A stretch of DNA of 32,034 bases, from NCBI GenBank assembly GCA_025350865.1, contig JANXWZ010000051.1:1-32034 (forward strand). Direction: 5' to 3'. Under the pieces are notes generated by a model, which saw only the letters and a program-made list of their open reading frames with translations, ran no database searches and had not been told where the DNA came from. Positions 8,663-16,753 of the stretch are shown in pieces. The stretch is from Rhodanobacteraceae bacterium. Its GTDB lineage: Bacteria; Acidobacteriota; Terriglobia; Terriglobales; Acidobacteriaceae. Made by a program: the position numbers and the translations under genes. Position 1 is the stretch's first letter; every line of letters begins with the position of its first letter.

Positions 8663-11600
8663 CTACTGGATGACGAGGGTCAGGTTTACCGAGCGGACAA
8701 GGCCTGCGCTTGATGCGGCGACCACCAGCGTGGAGGGGCCGCTAGGCGTGACGACCGGGCTCCCCGGCGAGGTTTGGCTGGGGATCGTTCGGCCTGTGCT
8801 GCAGCCGGAGATTGCGAGCAGTAGCAGCATGGTTGATATGCGCACACGGTGGCGTGGCCTGCAAAAAACCAAGCCGCACGGAAGCAGTACTGCAAGCCAG
8901 ACGAGCTGCCGTGTCCAGGGAAGATCGGGCGGATGCAGCTCAACCCCGGCAAGGCCCGTCGCGACGGTGACCGAGATGGTGGTGGTTCCCCCCAGTGCCG
9001 GAGCGGACGGATTGACGGTGCAGGTCGAGTGCGCGGGTACCCCAGCGCAGGTGAACGTCGCACTGCCCGGTAGTCCCGCTACCGAGCTCAGCAGTAATGC
9101 GTAGGTTGCCGTCCCGCCGCTCGGAATCGTGAGCGACGATGGGCCGTTCGAGGCGAGCGAGAAGTCGATCCCGACGCCGGATAGATGCAGCACCTGGGGC
9201 GACGACGCGGCGTTATCGGTAAATGTAATAGTTCCTGTTCGGGTGCCAGCGACAGTTGGCGATAAGGCCACTTGCACGGTACAGACTGCGGCTGGCGCGA
9301 CCAGATTTCCGCATGTATTTGAGCCCGGCACAAGGCTGAAGTCGCCGGTGACGGCCACGCCGCTAAGCGCAAGTGGTACTCCCCCATTGTTGGTAAGGGT
9401 GACGGTCTGGGCAGGAGAAGTCTGGCTGACCGCAGTCGCCGCAAATGTGACGCTGCCAACGGGCGAGAGCGAAATTCCAGGCGGAGCAAGGCCCACTCCC
9501 AACAAACTGACCGATTGGGTACGAAATTGATCGCTGATCGTAGCGAGGCCAGACCCCGCCCCGATGCTCTTCGGAGCATAGGTAACAGAGATTGCACATA
9601 CTGCATGCGCGGCCAGCGAATTGCCGCAACCGTTGACCAACGCAAAGTCGCCGCTGGTGATCTGCGCTGTGATCAGGGTTAGTGCGACGTCGCCGACGTT
9701 CGTCAAAGTAACTTGTTGCGCCGAGCTTGAAGTGCCGAGCTGCTGCGCTGCAAAGACCAAGGCGGCCGGGGACAGGGCATCGGTTGCCGGGTTGGTGGCG
9801 ATTCCGGAGAGGGTTGCAACCTGCGTCCCCGCGCCGTCGATGACCGTGACGGTGCCCGCGCGACTGCCCGACGCTGTCGGCGCAAAGACGATCGACAAGG
9901 TACAGCCCGATCCGGGGCCTAGCGATGGGCCGCAGGTGTTTGTCGGAATGGTGAAATCACCTGAGATCACTGGGGTTTGGAGTGAAGTTGCCGCTGCACC
10001 GATGTTTGAGATGGTGATGGCCTGAGGTGAGCTTGTGGCTCCGACGTTGGTCGACGGATAGACCAGATTGATAGGCGTCAAAACGACTGTGGCTCCCGCC
10101 GTTCCCGTCCCGCTTAGGGTCGCGGTGGCCTGGCCTCCGGGGATGTTGCCGTAGACGGTGAGCAGGCCAGAACGTGGGCCGGTGGCGGTGGGGAGGAACC
10201 TTACTTGTATGGTGCAGGTTCTTCCCTGGAGGATCGGTGCGCCGAGGCAGTTGTCCGTTTCGTTGAAGTCGGCAGTTGTAACAATGGTAGTTACAAAGAG
10301 GGTCGCTGTCCCAGTATTTGTGACGGCTACGGGTACATATTGGCTTGATGTCGCCACTTGTTGCGGCGAATATGTAACAGAAGTTGGGTTAATGGAGATG
10401 GCGGGAGAGGCCGGGGCGGTTGCGGTGAGCAACGGTATCTGCCAGACACCACGTCCGTAGGTGCCGGCTCGGAGTTCGCCCGTTCGGCCGTCGCCTGTGG
10501 GCATGGCCGCAGCCGCCTGAAGGTTGACGATTGGCGAATTGGGAAGCGCGGTGCCGTAGACACTCCAGCAGTTGGAGGTGGCGCAGGTGATGACCTGCGT
10601 GGTGACATAGATTCCGCTATCCAATCCCACGTAGATCGTGTTCGCGTCGTTGGGATCGACAAGCACAGCGTTGGCGGGTGCGTTGGGGAGGTTCGCCGAG
10701 ATGTTGCTCCAGTGTGCCCCGGTGTCGGTAGAGCGATAGATGTGGGGGGCGCTCCCGAATCCCATGATGGTGGCGTACACGGTCGCCCCGGTGGCGTCAT
10801 GCGGGTCGGCTGCGATGGCGGAGATGTCGAAGCCGTTGGGATTGAATTGGGACGCGTTGGTCGGATCGTTGATCACCGGAGACTTCGCGGCGTCGACCCA
10901 TGCGGTGGAGTTGGTCGCGAGGTTGGCTGCGGCGGTGACGAACAGGTGTCCACCGAATCCCTGTCCGCCATCGAGGACTCCGGCGAGGCCTGCATACAAC
11001 ACGCGCGAACCGGAGCTCTGGGCGTTGGTGGAGTTTGCTACGCCTCCCCCAGCGGCGAGAGATCGCACCAGCGGCGGATTGGTTCCGCACCCCGAGAGCG
11101 CGGGAGTTGCGAAGGGTCTGGCGATGGCATTTGCCGTTGACCACAGCGAGCCTCCGTGAACGCTGCCGCGCCACACTCGGCAGGTGCCGACGATGAGGTT
11201 CGTGCTGAGACCTGGGTCGACGAGCCACGGAGCATGTGCGGCGGCGGCATCGCTCGATACCTGCGTCGACCCGACGACGGGAATGGCGAAATCGGATGCC
11301 GTGCAGCCGGCTCCCTTGGCGCACGATGCAATGTTGATTCCAGCACCAGTCGAGATGTATCGCACGTTTGGATCAACGGTGTCGATCGCGACGAAACCGC
11401 CTTCGCCGGTGGAGAGTTGTGCCCACGGAGTTGTTGGCGCAGACGTTCCTGCAGTGCCAAGCGCTCCAAGTCCGGCAAGCAATACGTTGGGGTCACTGGG
11501 CGACTGCGCGAAATCGATGATGTCGGCCAACGATCCGAAGCCGGAATTGAGATTTTGGAAGTGGTTCGCGTCGTCCAGCGAGCAGGGTGGCGCCAATTGC

Positions 11601-13180
11601 GCAACTCCGTCAGTTGACCGCCAGAGTCCTCCATCGTTCCCAATGAGAAGTAGCTGACTAGCACCCGTCGTGGTGGTTGCGAGCGCGTGCTGCGACGGTG
11701 CCACCCGGGCCGGATTGGTGCATCCGTTGAACGCATTGGTAGTGTTGCGGAAGCTGCATCCGGCCGCGAGAGTGCAGCGGTAGAGATCGGTTGTGCCGGC
11801 AAAGATGATCGTGTCTGTTCCGGACGGCACTGCGGCGAGGGCCAGGTTGTAGTCGGCCTGCGGGATGACCGTCGTTCCGGTCTGTTGTAGCGGCGTTGCG
11901 TTGAGCTGGGTGGCGAACGTTATGGCCGAGTTACCGCAAGCGGTGCCGGTCGACGCACAGACGTCCTGAAATAGGCCTCGCCTGTTGTTGGACGCGTCGA
12001 CGCTCAGGGCGAAAATATCACCCGTCGTGGCCTGCACGGCAAGCGCCCCACGAAAGATTGGGCAGGAGGCGCTGCCCGCGGTCCCCGGATTGGTAGGGCA
12101 CGCTGCAGCTGTCCAGCCCACGATAGGTTGGGTTGGGAGGACCCTCCACGTGATGCCGTCGGTCGAAGCATAAAACCCGTGGGAGCGGACCGCTGCCAGA
12201 AAACTTTGGCGCAGCGGGTTCCAAACCACTGAGGTGACGGCATTTCCGCCGCCACTATTTCCGACGCTATTTGGCCCCTGGACTGTCTGACTCCCGTCGA
12301 GGATAGTCGCCATTTGCCACGTCAGCCCCGCGTCAGTCGAGTAGTAGAGGCCCATCTCCGATGTTGCAGATATTGGCGCGTTCACGATTGCGCCCTCCGC
12401 AGCCTGTGACAGAGCAGCGACCGCGAGCGAGGGATTGGCTGACGAGAAGGCGAGGCCCGCGACGCTGAGTCCGAAGAAAGAGTGTTTGCCGGCCGCGCCG
12501 TCGTTGGATTGCTGGGCGATGGACCAGGTAAGACCGCCGTCTGCCGATCGAAGGATTCCCGCACCGTAGTAGGAGTCGGTGGCGTCGTTGGGGTCTCCGG
12601 TACCTGCGAGCACGACACCGTTGGCGATGGCGAGCGAGCCGATGCTGAGCGACGGAATGGTCTGGGAGGAGGCGTCGAAGACGGGTAGCGTGTCCGTCAA
12701 GGGGAGAAAGACGACCACTGCAGACGGACCAGCGGCATTGGTGGACTTCCACACGCCGCCACCCGTTGTTCCGACGTACACGGTATTGCCGGTGGAGTCG
12801 GCCGGATCGATGGCGATGGCAGTGACGCGGCCAGTGACGTTGCCGAATTCAGCGGTGGTCATCTGGTTGGGGCCGACGGGCGTCCATGGCGCGGTGAGGA
12901 TCGAATTGCGCGGCTGCGCCAGCATCGCGAGATGTTGGCGGCGGGCTAGATCGAAGCCAAGAGCAGCGGAGATGGAGGCATTTTTTCGGCTGACCACAAA
13001 CTGTGTGGTGCGGGCGCGGCTGGCCGAACGGCGGGCTGTCGGGTCTGTCTGAACACGGGCAGGTTGGGGATCCGGGGCCTGACCCGTACTGCCGGTGACG
13101 CACACCACGAGGGCGACCATAGACGCGAATAAGCGAAGGAGTAGCCGCCAGATGGGCCGAATCGACGCGCCGAGAATCAT
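8663..13180 (-). CDS. Giant secreted beta-propeller/ASH-repeat protein with C-terminal membrane hairpin
   Basis: About 1505 residues. The N-terminus has a basic/hydrophobic signal sequence (WRLLLRLFASMVALVVCVTG). Residues about 70-920 form a sialidase/sortilin-like beta-propeller with repeated Asp-box-like motifs (SADGGLTWS, STDAGLTWQ, STDGITWRV, STDTGAHWSN). Residues about 927-1336 hold four ASH/Hydin-type (choice-of-anchor D) domains, then an Ig-like domain ending in TTTISVTVATGL. The C-terminus has two membrane segments, about 1421-1438 and 1447-1458, the second ending in AISGCSTG (C1460), followed by about 45 residues that again look like an Ig strand pair. The start ATG 13180 is preferred over an in-frame TTG at 13195 because GAGGGG lies 3 bases before it. 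Role unknown; adhesive or carbohydrate-binding functions are guesses. It follows the photolyase gene on the same strand with 165 bases between. Confidence 0.85.
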   Translation of the reverse strand: MILGASIRPIWRLLLRLFASMVALVVCVTGSTGQAPDPQPARVQTDPTARRSASRARTTQFVVSRKNASISAALGFDLARRQHLAMLAQPRNSILTAPWTPVGPNQMTTAEFGNVTGRVTAIAIDPADSTGNTVYVGTTGGGVWKSTNAAGPSAVVVFLPLTDTLPVFDASSQTIPSLSIGSLAIANGVVLAGTGDPNDATDSYYGAGILRSADGGLTWSIAQQSNDGAAGKHSFFGLSVAGLAFSSANPSLAVAALSQAAEGAIVNAPISATSEMGLYYSTDAGLTWQMATILDGSQTVQGPNSVGNSGGGNAVTSVVWNPLRQSFLAAVRSHGFYASTDGITWRVLPTQPIVGWTAAACPTNPGTAGSASCPIFRGALAVQATTGDIFALSVDASNNRRGLFQDVCASTGTACGNSAITFATQLNATPLQQTGTTVIPQADYNLALAAVPSGTDTIIFAGTTDLYRCTLAAGCSFRNTTNAFNGCTNPARVAPSQHALATTTTGASQLLLIGNDGGLWRSTDGVAQLAPPCSLDDANHFQNLNSGFGSLADIIDFAQSPSDPNVLLAGLGALGTAGTSAPTTPWAQLSTGEGGFVAIDTVDPNVRYISTGAGINIASCAKGAGCTASDFAIPVVGSTQVSSDAAAAHAPWLVDPGLSTNLIVGTCRVWRGSVHGGSLWSTANAIARPFATPALSGCGTNPPLVRSLAAGGGVANSTNAQSSGSRVLYAGLAGVLDGGQGFGGHLFVTAAANLATNSTAWVDAAKSPVINDPTNASQFNPNGFDISAIAADPHDATGATVYATIMGFGSAPHIYRSTDTGAHWSNISANLPNAPANAVLVDPNDANTIYVGLDSGIYVTTQVITCATSNCWSVYGTALPNSPIVNLQAAAAMPTGDGRTGELRAGTYGRGVWQIPLLTATAPASPAISINPTSVTYSPQQVATSSQYVPVAVTNTGTATLFVTTIVTTADFNETDNCLGAPILQGRTCTIQVRFLPTATGPRSGLLTVYGNIPGGQATATLSGTGTAGATVVLTPINLVYPSTNVGATSSPQAITISNIGAAATSLQTPVISGDFTIPTNTCGPSLGPGSGCTLSIVFAPTASGSRAGTVTVIDGAGTQVATLSGIATNPATDALSPAALVFAAQQLGTSSSAQQVTLTNVGDVALTLITAQITSGDFALVNGCGNSLAAHAVCAISVTYAPKSIGAGSGLATISDQFRTQSVSLLGVGLAPPGISLSPVGSVTFAATAVSQTSPAQTVTLTNNGGVPLALSGVAVTGDFSLVPGSNTCGNLVAPAAVCTVQVALSPTVAGTRTGTITFTDNAASSPQVLHLSGVGIDFSLASNGPSSLTIPSGGTATYALLLSSVAGLPGSATFTCAGVPAHSTCTVNPSAPALGGTTTISVTVATGLAGVELHPPDLPWTRQLVWLAVLLPCGLVFCRPRHRVRISTMLLLLAISGCSTGRTIPSQTSPGSPVVTPSGPSTLVVAASSAGLVRSVNLTLVIQ
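9172..10401 (-). repeat. Four tandem ASH/Hydin-type protein domain repeats
   Basis: Within the giant protein the reading frame holds four diverged copies of a domain of about 100 residues. Approximate spans, in reading order, are 10401-10098, 10097-9778, 9777-9478 and 9477-9172. Each copy starts with a [L/I]xP-type strand plus Y/F (INPTSVTYS, LTPINLVYP, LSPAALVFA, LSPVGSVTF) and passes through a T[N/I]xG[T/A/D/G] turn. Each has a DF strand (ADFNETD, GDFTIP, GDFALV, GDFSLV) followed by a Cys pair about 12-15 residues apart, and ends in a L-S/L-G-x-G/A strand. The conserved Cys pair suggests one disulphide per domain, fitting an exported location. Confidence 0.8.
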
Positions 13181-13345
13181 GCACCCCTCATCCAAGAGCT
13201 GTTCAGGCGCACGGCCCTATGGCGACTATCGGCTGAAGCGACCAAATCTTGAACGGATGGTGATGATTCACAAGCCCGCGTGTACTGGCCCTGGTCGCCT
13301 CGGCCCGTTGTAGCGTGATTTGACTGTACCATCGGACACGCGCGT
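13181..13345. other. Intergenic region between photolyase and giant repeat protein
   Basis: 165 bases on the minus-strand path between the photolyase stop and the next start. It contains the GAGGGG ribosome site of the repeat protein gene (read on the minus strand just before 13180). There is no clear T-rich terminator after the photolyase and no convincing -35/-10 pair. No RNA gene seen. Confidence 0.45.
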
Positions 13346-14788
13346 TTAGAAGAGCGTTGGTTGACCGTCTCGAAGTGCCTGCATCTGGCGGATGTATTGC
13401 TTCGAATCGAATTTACGGCCGGTGCTGCCCCCGGACATGTAGCGGAGCTTGCCGAAGATTGGCCGGTCGAACCACGGGCGGTCGAACTTGCCGACCATCG
13501 ACCAGGCGATCCCGGAGTAGCCATTGGGGTCGCGGCCATCGAGGAAATACTTATCGTTCAGGTGGACGGCATAGCGGACGGCGGTCGGAATATCCGGGGT
13601 CCATTCGAGGATCTTCTTGGCCCAGTACATGCGCATGACGTTGTGCATCCAGCCGTGATCCACCATCTGCATTTGCGCGGCATTCCAGAGGTCGTCGTAG
13701 GTTTGGGCGCGTTCGAGCTGGGCGAGGGTGTAAATGCGCTCGCGCTCGTCGCGGGCATGTTCGGCGATAGATTCCCGAGCCCAGTTTTCGGCGCATTCGT
13801 GGGTATCGTAGGTGTCGGGGTGGAACTTGACGAAGTTGACGGCGAGTTCGCGCCAGGCGATCAACTCGTTGAAGTAGCCGTCTTTCGCAGACTGGAACTT
13901 GGGGTCCGAAGCAGCAGCAGCCTGCACCGCTAGCGCAATGGTCTGCGGGCCAATATGGCCGTAGTGGAGGTAGGGTGAGAGAGCCGAAGTGCCGTCGAGC
14001 TCGGGCTTGTTGCGCGTCGTATCGTAGTTTTCAAGGAGCCGCGACGTGAAGTGGCGGAGGCGCTTCAAGGCGGCGTGAGTTCCACCCTTCCAAGCCTCTA
14101 CGGGGAGTACCGTGCGGTCGAGGTCGGGCCAGCCTTTGGTGATGTCGTCCGTCAGGCTATCGGACTGGAAGGACTTCGGCCGCTGCCATGCGTGCCTTGC
14201 GTGGGGATTCTCATAGGGAACGAGGTAGTCGGGGAGCAGCTTATAGAGGCGGGGGCGAATCGTGTAGGCGCCATACTGAGCCTTCTCGATGAGTTTCGAC
14301 GGAATGACGACGTCGGTGTCCACAGTCCAGAACGGGATCTTGAGCGCTTTGGCAAGGTGGGCTCGCCAGCTTTCGGGAGCACGCATCGGGTTCTCGTCAC
14401 CGATCACGATTGCGGCTTGCACATCGTGGAAGAGGCGTTCGTGCGATTCGTGGGGTGCGCGGCGCATGACGAACGTGATGTTTCGCTGCGCGAGGTCGTG
14501 CTCGATGTCCGGGAGGCCTTGCTGAAGGAAGGAGTAGTGCCGAAGGTTTGCGTGCGGGAAGTTGGAGATGGCTGCGAAGTAGACGACGAGGGGGAGGCCG
14601 AGTTCGTTCGCGACCGCGACGGCCAGGTTCGCGGCGTGGTTGTCGATCCCGCGCTGCGCGCGCTGCATCCAGTAGACGACACACTTGCCGTTCGGGTCGG
14701 GCGGGCCATCACGGCGGGTGGTTACGCGGGCGTTGTCCGTCAGATTTCGAAGCGCATCAGAAGCCACATCAGAGGGGTTTGTATTCAT
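13346..14788 (-). CDS. Class II CPD photolyase
   Basis: Light-driven repair of cyclobutane pyrimidine dimers by an FAD-containing monomer. The class II pattern is clear: VVYWMQRAQRGIDNHAANLA near the N-terminus (alpha/beta antenna domain), then LSPYLHYGHIGPQTIAL, YFNELIAWRELAVNFVKF, QMQMVDHGWMHNVMRMYWAK and KILEWTPDIPTAVRYAVHLN, ending in DGRDPNGYSGIAWSMVGKFD and RPIFGKLRYMS, which form the FAD-binding helical domain. From ATG 14788 it is 480 residues, a normal class II length. The same frame can be opened 33 bases further up at a TTG, but the ATG is preceded by a purine-rich GGGAAAGG stretch and fits homologues better. It is divergent from an unknown gene with 43 bases between. Class I photolyases and cryptochromes lack the WMQRAQR signature, so the class assignment is firm. 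Confidence 0.93.
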   Translation of the reverse strand: MNTNPSDVASDALRNLTDNARVTTRRDGPPDPNGKCVVYWMQRAQRGIDNHAANLAVAVANELGLPLVVYFAAISNFPHANLRHYSFLQQGLPDIEHDLAQRNITFVMRRAPHESHERLFHDVQAAIVIGDENPMRAPESWRAHLAKALKIPFWTVDTDVVIPSKLIEKAQYGAYTIRPRLYKLLPDYLVPYENPHARHAWQRPKSFQSDSLTDDITKGWPDLDRTVLPVEAWKGGTHAALKRLRHFTSRLLENYDTTRNKPELDGTSALSPYLHYGHIGPQTIALAVQAAAASDPKFQSAKDGYFNELIAWRELAVNFVKFHPDTYDTHECAENWARESIAEHARDERERIYTLAQLERAQTYDDLWNAAQMQMVDHGWMHNVMRMYWAKKILEWTPDIPTAVRYAVHLNDKYFLDGRDPNGYSGIAWSMVGKFDRPWFDRPIFGKLRYMSGGSTGRKFDSKQYIRQMQALRDGQPTLF

Positions 14789-14831
14789 CCTTTCCCACTC
14801 TAATCCTCGGGACCGCTGCAATCACGGCAGC

Positions 14832-15383
14832 ATGGAACTCCGTTTTCATCTCATGGATTTGCGGTTCTTGTTTTGCGCCCGTTTCGATCCGGAGGTCATC
14901 TTGGAAGGCTATCCCGATGCACTGAAGCTCGCGCCGCTTGACTGGCCGCCCTTACAGACGGCCATGCCGCACCCCGGCGATCTCACGCAGTTTCTTACGC
15001 AGGGCTTTGGCCTCGGACCGCCCGCTATCGTTATGCCCTACGGCTCGGCAGACGGGTCCTTTTACGGATTCGATCAGCGGAGCGCGCATCCCTTGCTGAA
15101 CGCTCCGACGACCGAGTCGTCCGGCGGCACAATCTATTTCAAGGATTGGGCCGCCCCACCTGACCTGAAGGCCGCCTTCAACCTGTCGGGCGTCTTCGAC
15201 CTCGATGCCTACGTTGCCTACTCCGCAAGCTCGAGGAACACTCTGGAGGAGCGATATCTCGACCAGATGCGGTTCGTCTCCCTGAACGCGATGAGCGAAG
15301 TTTATCGCGTACGGGGTATCGAGCCGCCCCCGAAACAAACCCTTACGTTGATCGACGCCTTCGTCGAGTTCGTGACGACATAA
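14832..15383 (+). CDS. Unknown protein, apparently truncated by a stop codon
   Basis: 183 residues from ATG 14832; I do not recognise a family. It has no signal peptide, membrane segment or known motif. It is mixed polar with many aromatic residues; examples are KLAPLDWPPLQTAMPHPG, GPPAIVMPYGSADGSFYGFD and GGTIYFKDWAAPPDLKAAF. A helix-rich C-terminal part (LEERYLDQMRFVSLNAMSEVYR) ends at TAA 15381-15383. The strong preference for G/C at third codon positions supports real coding, and the same frame keeps that preference right through the stop, so this is probably the front part of a longer, broken gene (see the next entry). No good ribosome site precedes the ATG; an internal Met seven residues on is an alternative. 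It shares a 43-base divergent spacer with the photolyase gene. Confidence 0.6.
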   Translation: MELRFHLMDLRFLFCARFDPEVILEGYPDALKLAPLDWPPLQTAMPHPGDLTQFLTQGFGLGPPAIVMPYGSADGSFYGFDQRSAHPLLNAPTTESSGGTIYFKDWAAPPDLKAAFNLSGVFDLDAYVAYSASSRNTLEERYLDQMRFVSLNAMSEVYRVRGIEPPPKQTLTLIDAFVEFVTT

Positions 15384-15547
15384 AAGCTGAAGTGGAACGA
15401 CAACTACACCTTCAGCGGCAAGTTGCGCGGAACCGCAGGGGGGATGGCGACTGGGCCAAGCAGTCTCTCGCCTTCGGGTTGCATGTCGAGAACTCCTACT
15501 GGAGCGCCTACCGATTGGGGAGCAGGCCCGGGCTGGTTACCAAGTAA
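15384..15547 (+). pseudogene. Remnant 3' end of the preceding unknown gene (stop plus frameshift)
   Basis: Directly after TAA 15381-15383, the same frame continues as KLKWNDNYTFSGKLRGTA with almost every codon ending in G or C. At a run of six G (15438-15443) this coding character stops and reappears in the -1 frame as GDWAKQSLAFGLHV followed by ENSYWSAYRLGSRPGLVTK, ending at TAA 15545-15547. Restoring one G and replacing the TAA codon by a sense codon would give one continuous protein of about 238 residues from 14832. I infer a decaying gene. A sequencing or assembly error in the G run could explain the shift but not the stop. No homologue recognised. Confidence 0.55.
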
Positions 15548-15550
15548 TTT

Positions 15551-15586
15551 AAGCGGCGATGCGGTCCCGAAGAACCGCATCAGCTT
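15551..15586. terminator. Hairpin between convergent transcription units
   Basis: A perfect 8-base stem, GATGCGGT (15558-15565) with ACCGCATC (15574-15581) and an 8-base loop, is extended by an outer AAGC/GCTT pair (15551-15554 with 15583-15586) across a small asymmetric internal loop. It lies exactly between the end of the decaying gene on the plus strand and the coxD stop on the minus strand. That position fits a bidirectional terminator. Neither side has a long T run, so termination strength is uncertain. Confidence 0.5.
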
Positions 15587-15606
15587 TATGGCGGAAGGTG
15601 GGTAGC

Positions 15607-15948
15607 CTACCAAAGGCCCCACGCCCGGCTCATGTAATCCACCAGCGACATTGTAACCAGCACGATGAACGTAAAGAACCCGGCGCCGACCGTCACCTTG
15701 ATCAGATTCGACTGGTACTTGACGTGCATGAAGAACAGAATCACGATCACCGCCTTGGTGCAGGCGATGGCGAGCGCGACGATGGGGTTGAAGACCCCGA
15801 GATTGATGTCCGCTGCGAGGACCGTGATGATCGTGCCGATGATCAGTCCGCCGTAGACATAGGAATACTGGAGCGGCGTCACGATATGGTGCTCGGCGTG
15901 TTCCGGATTAACTACGTTGGAAGCGTCGTGATAGTGGTGCTCGGACAC
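15607..15948 (-). CDS. coxD: Cytochrome c oxidase subunit IV
   Basis: Small membrane subunit of the heme-copper oxidase, last gene of the respiratory operon. The 113 residues hold three hydrophobic segments (about 31-47, 54-73 and 82-104), the middle one continuing into ILFFMHVKYQSNLIKVTV, the typical bacterial subunit IV (COX4 pro-type) landmark. The cytoplasmic N-terminus is rich in His (SEHHYHDAS and PEHAEHH). The start is GTG at 15948, supported by AAGGAG 8 bases upstream. It lies 28 bases after coxC, the largest gap among the oxidase genes. The subunit is not needed for catalysis in known relatives but helps assembly or stability. Confidence 0.9.
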   Translation of the reverse strand: MSEHHYHDASNVVNPEHAEHHIVTPLQYSYVYGGLIIGTIITVLAADINLGVFNPIVALAIACTKAVIVILFFMHVKYQSNLIKVTVGAGFFTFIVLVTMSLVDYMSRAWGLW

Positions 15949-15976
15949 AGTCTAGTCTCCTTCTTGGGCCGGGTCG

Positions 15977-16753
15977 CTATTGGAGCGGGTGGCGATTGAT
16001 CAGATAGAGCAACGGGAACAGGAACAGCCACACAATATCGACGAAGTGCCAGTAAAGCCCAAAGTTTTCAATGGGTGCGACGTAGCCATCGGTGAAGTCA
16101 CCCCGCTGGGCTCGATAGATAAGCCAGCCGAGCAAGCCGAGGCCGATGATCATGTGCAGCGCGTGCATGCCGGTCATGGCGAAGTACAGGAAGAAAAAGA
16201 CCTGGGTCTTCTGCGCCATATCCGGAGCGAGCGGCCGCTGTTCAGCCTTGCCTGTCTTGGCATCGATAGCAGGATTAATGAACTCGTGGACGTCGAAACT
16301 GGCACCGGGGATGTGGTGCTTCTCCCACTTTTCCTTGTACTCCACGGTCTTGACGCCGAGGAAGGCGAGGCCAAAGATTGTGGTGAGGATGAGGTACCGG
16401 ACCAGCTGCTTTTTCTTACGAACTTCCGCAGCCCAGACTGCCAGCGCCATGAAGAAGCCGGAGCTGATCAGGATCACCGTATTCACGGCGCCAAGCGGTA
16501 CGCTCAGCTGGTTCGACGAAGTGACAAACGCGTCGTAGTACCAGTTGCGGTAAAGCAGATAAGCGAAGAACATCCCACCAAAGAACATGATTTCGGTGAG
16601 CAGGAAGAGCCACATGCCGAAGCTGCCGGCCTCGCGCTGCTGTTCCTGCGTCTCGAAGTGGTGTCGGTGCTGGGGAAGCGACACGTGGTGGTCGTCATGC
16701 CCATGGCTTGCGGTTGCCTCGTGTTCGTGGGCGGCTGCGATCGTGTTAGCCAA
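15977..16753 (-). CDS. coxC: Cytochrome c oxidase subunit III
   Basis: Integral membrane subunit III, which flanks subunit I and keeps proton uptake working during turnover. Of 258 residues, the core contains five hydrophobic segments: [72 protein letters not shown] and [17 protein letters not shown]. The subunit III landmarks [18 protein letters not shown] and [14 protein letters not shown] are all present. Between segments 3 and 4 a soluble loop (about 138-183) is longer than usual. The N-terminal 35 residues are strikingly His-rich. The start is TTG at 16753, with GAGG 9 bases upstream, inside the last codons of coxA (8-base overlap); the overlap suggests translational coupling. No nearer ATG would keep the full first segment. 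Confidence 0.93.
   Translation of the reverse strand: MANTIAAAHEHEATASHGHDDHHVSLPQHRHHFETQEQQREAGSFGMWLFLLTEIMFFGGMFFAYLLYRNWYYDAFVTSSNQLSVPLGAVNTVILISSGFFMALAVWAAEVRKKKQLVRYLILTTIFGLAFLGVKTVEYKEKWEKHHIPGASFDVHEFINPAIDAKTGKAEQRPLAPDMAQKTQVFFFLYFAMTGMHALHMIIGLGLLGWLIYRAQRGDFTDGYVAPIENFGLYWHFVDIVWLFLFPLLYLINRHPLQ

Noticed and set aside
9172..10401. DNA-level tandem repeat or recombination array
   Set aside because: The four copies are repeats only at protein level; the nucleotide sequences have diverged too far to look recently duplicated.
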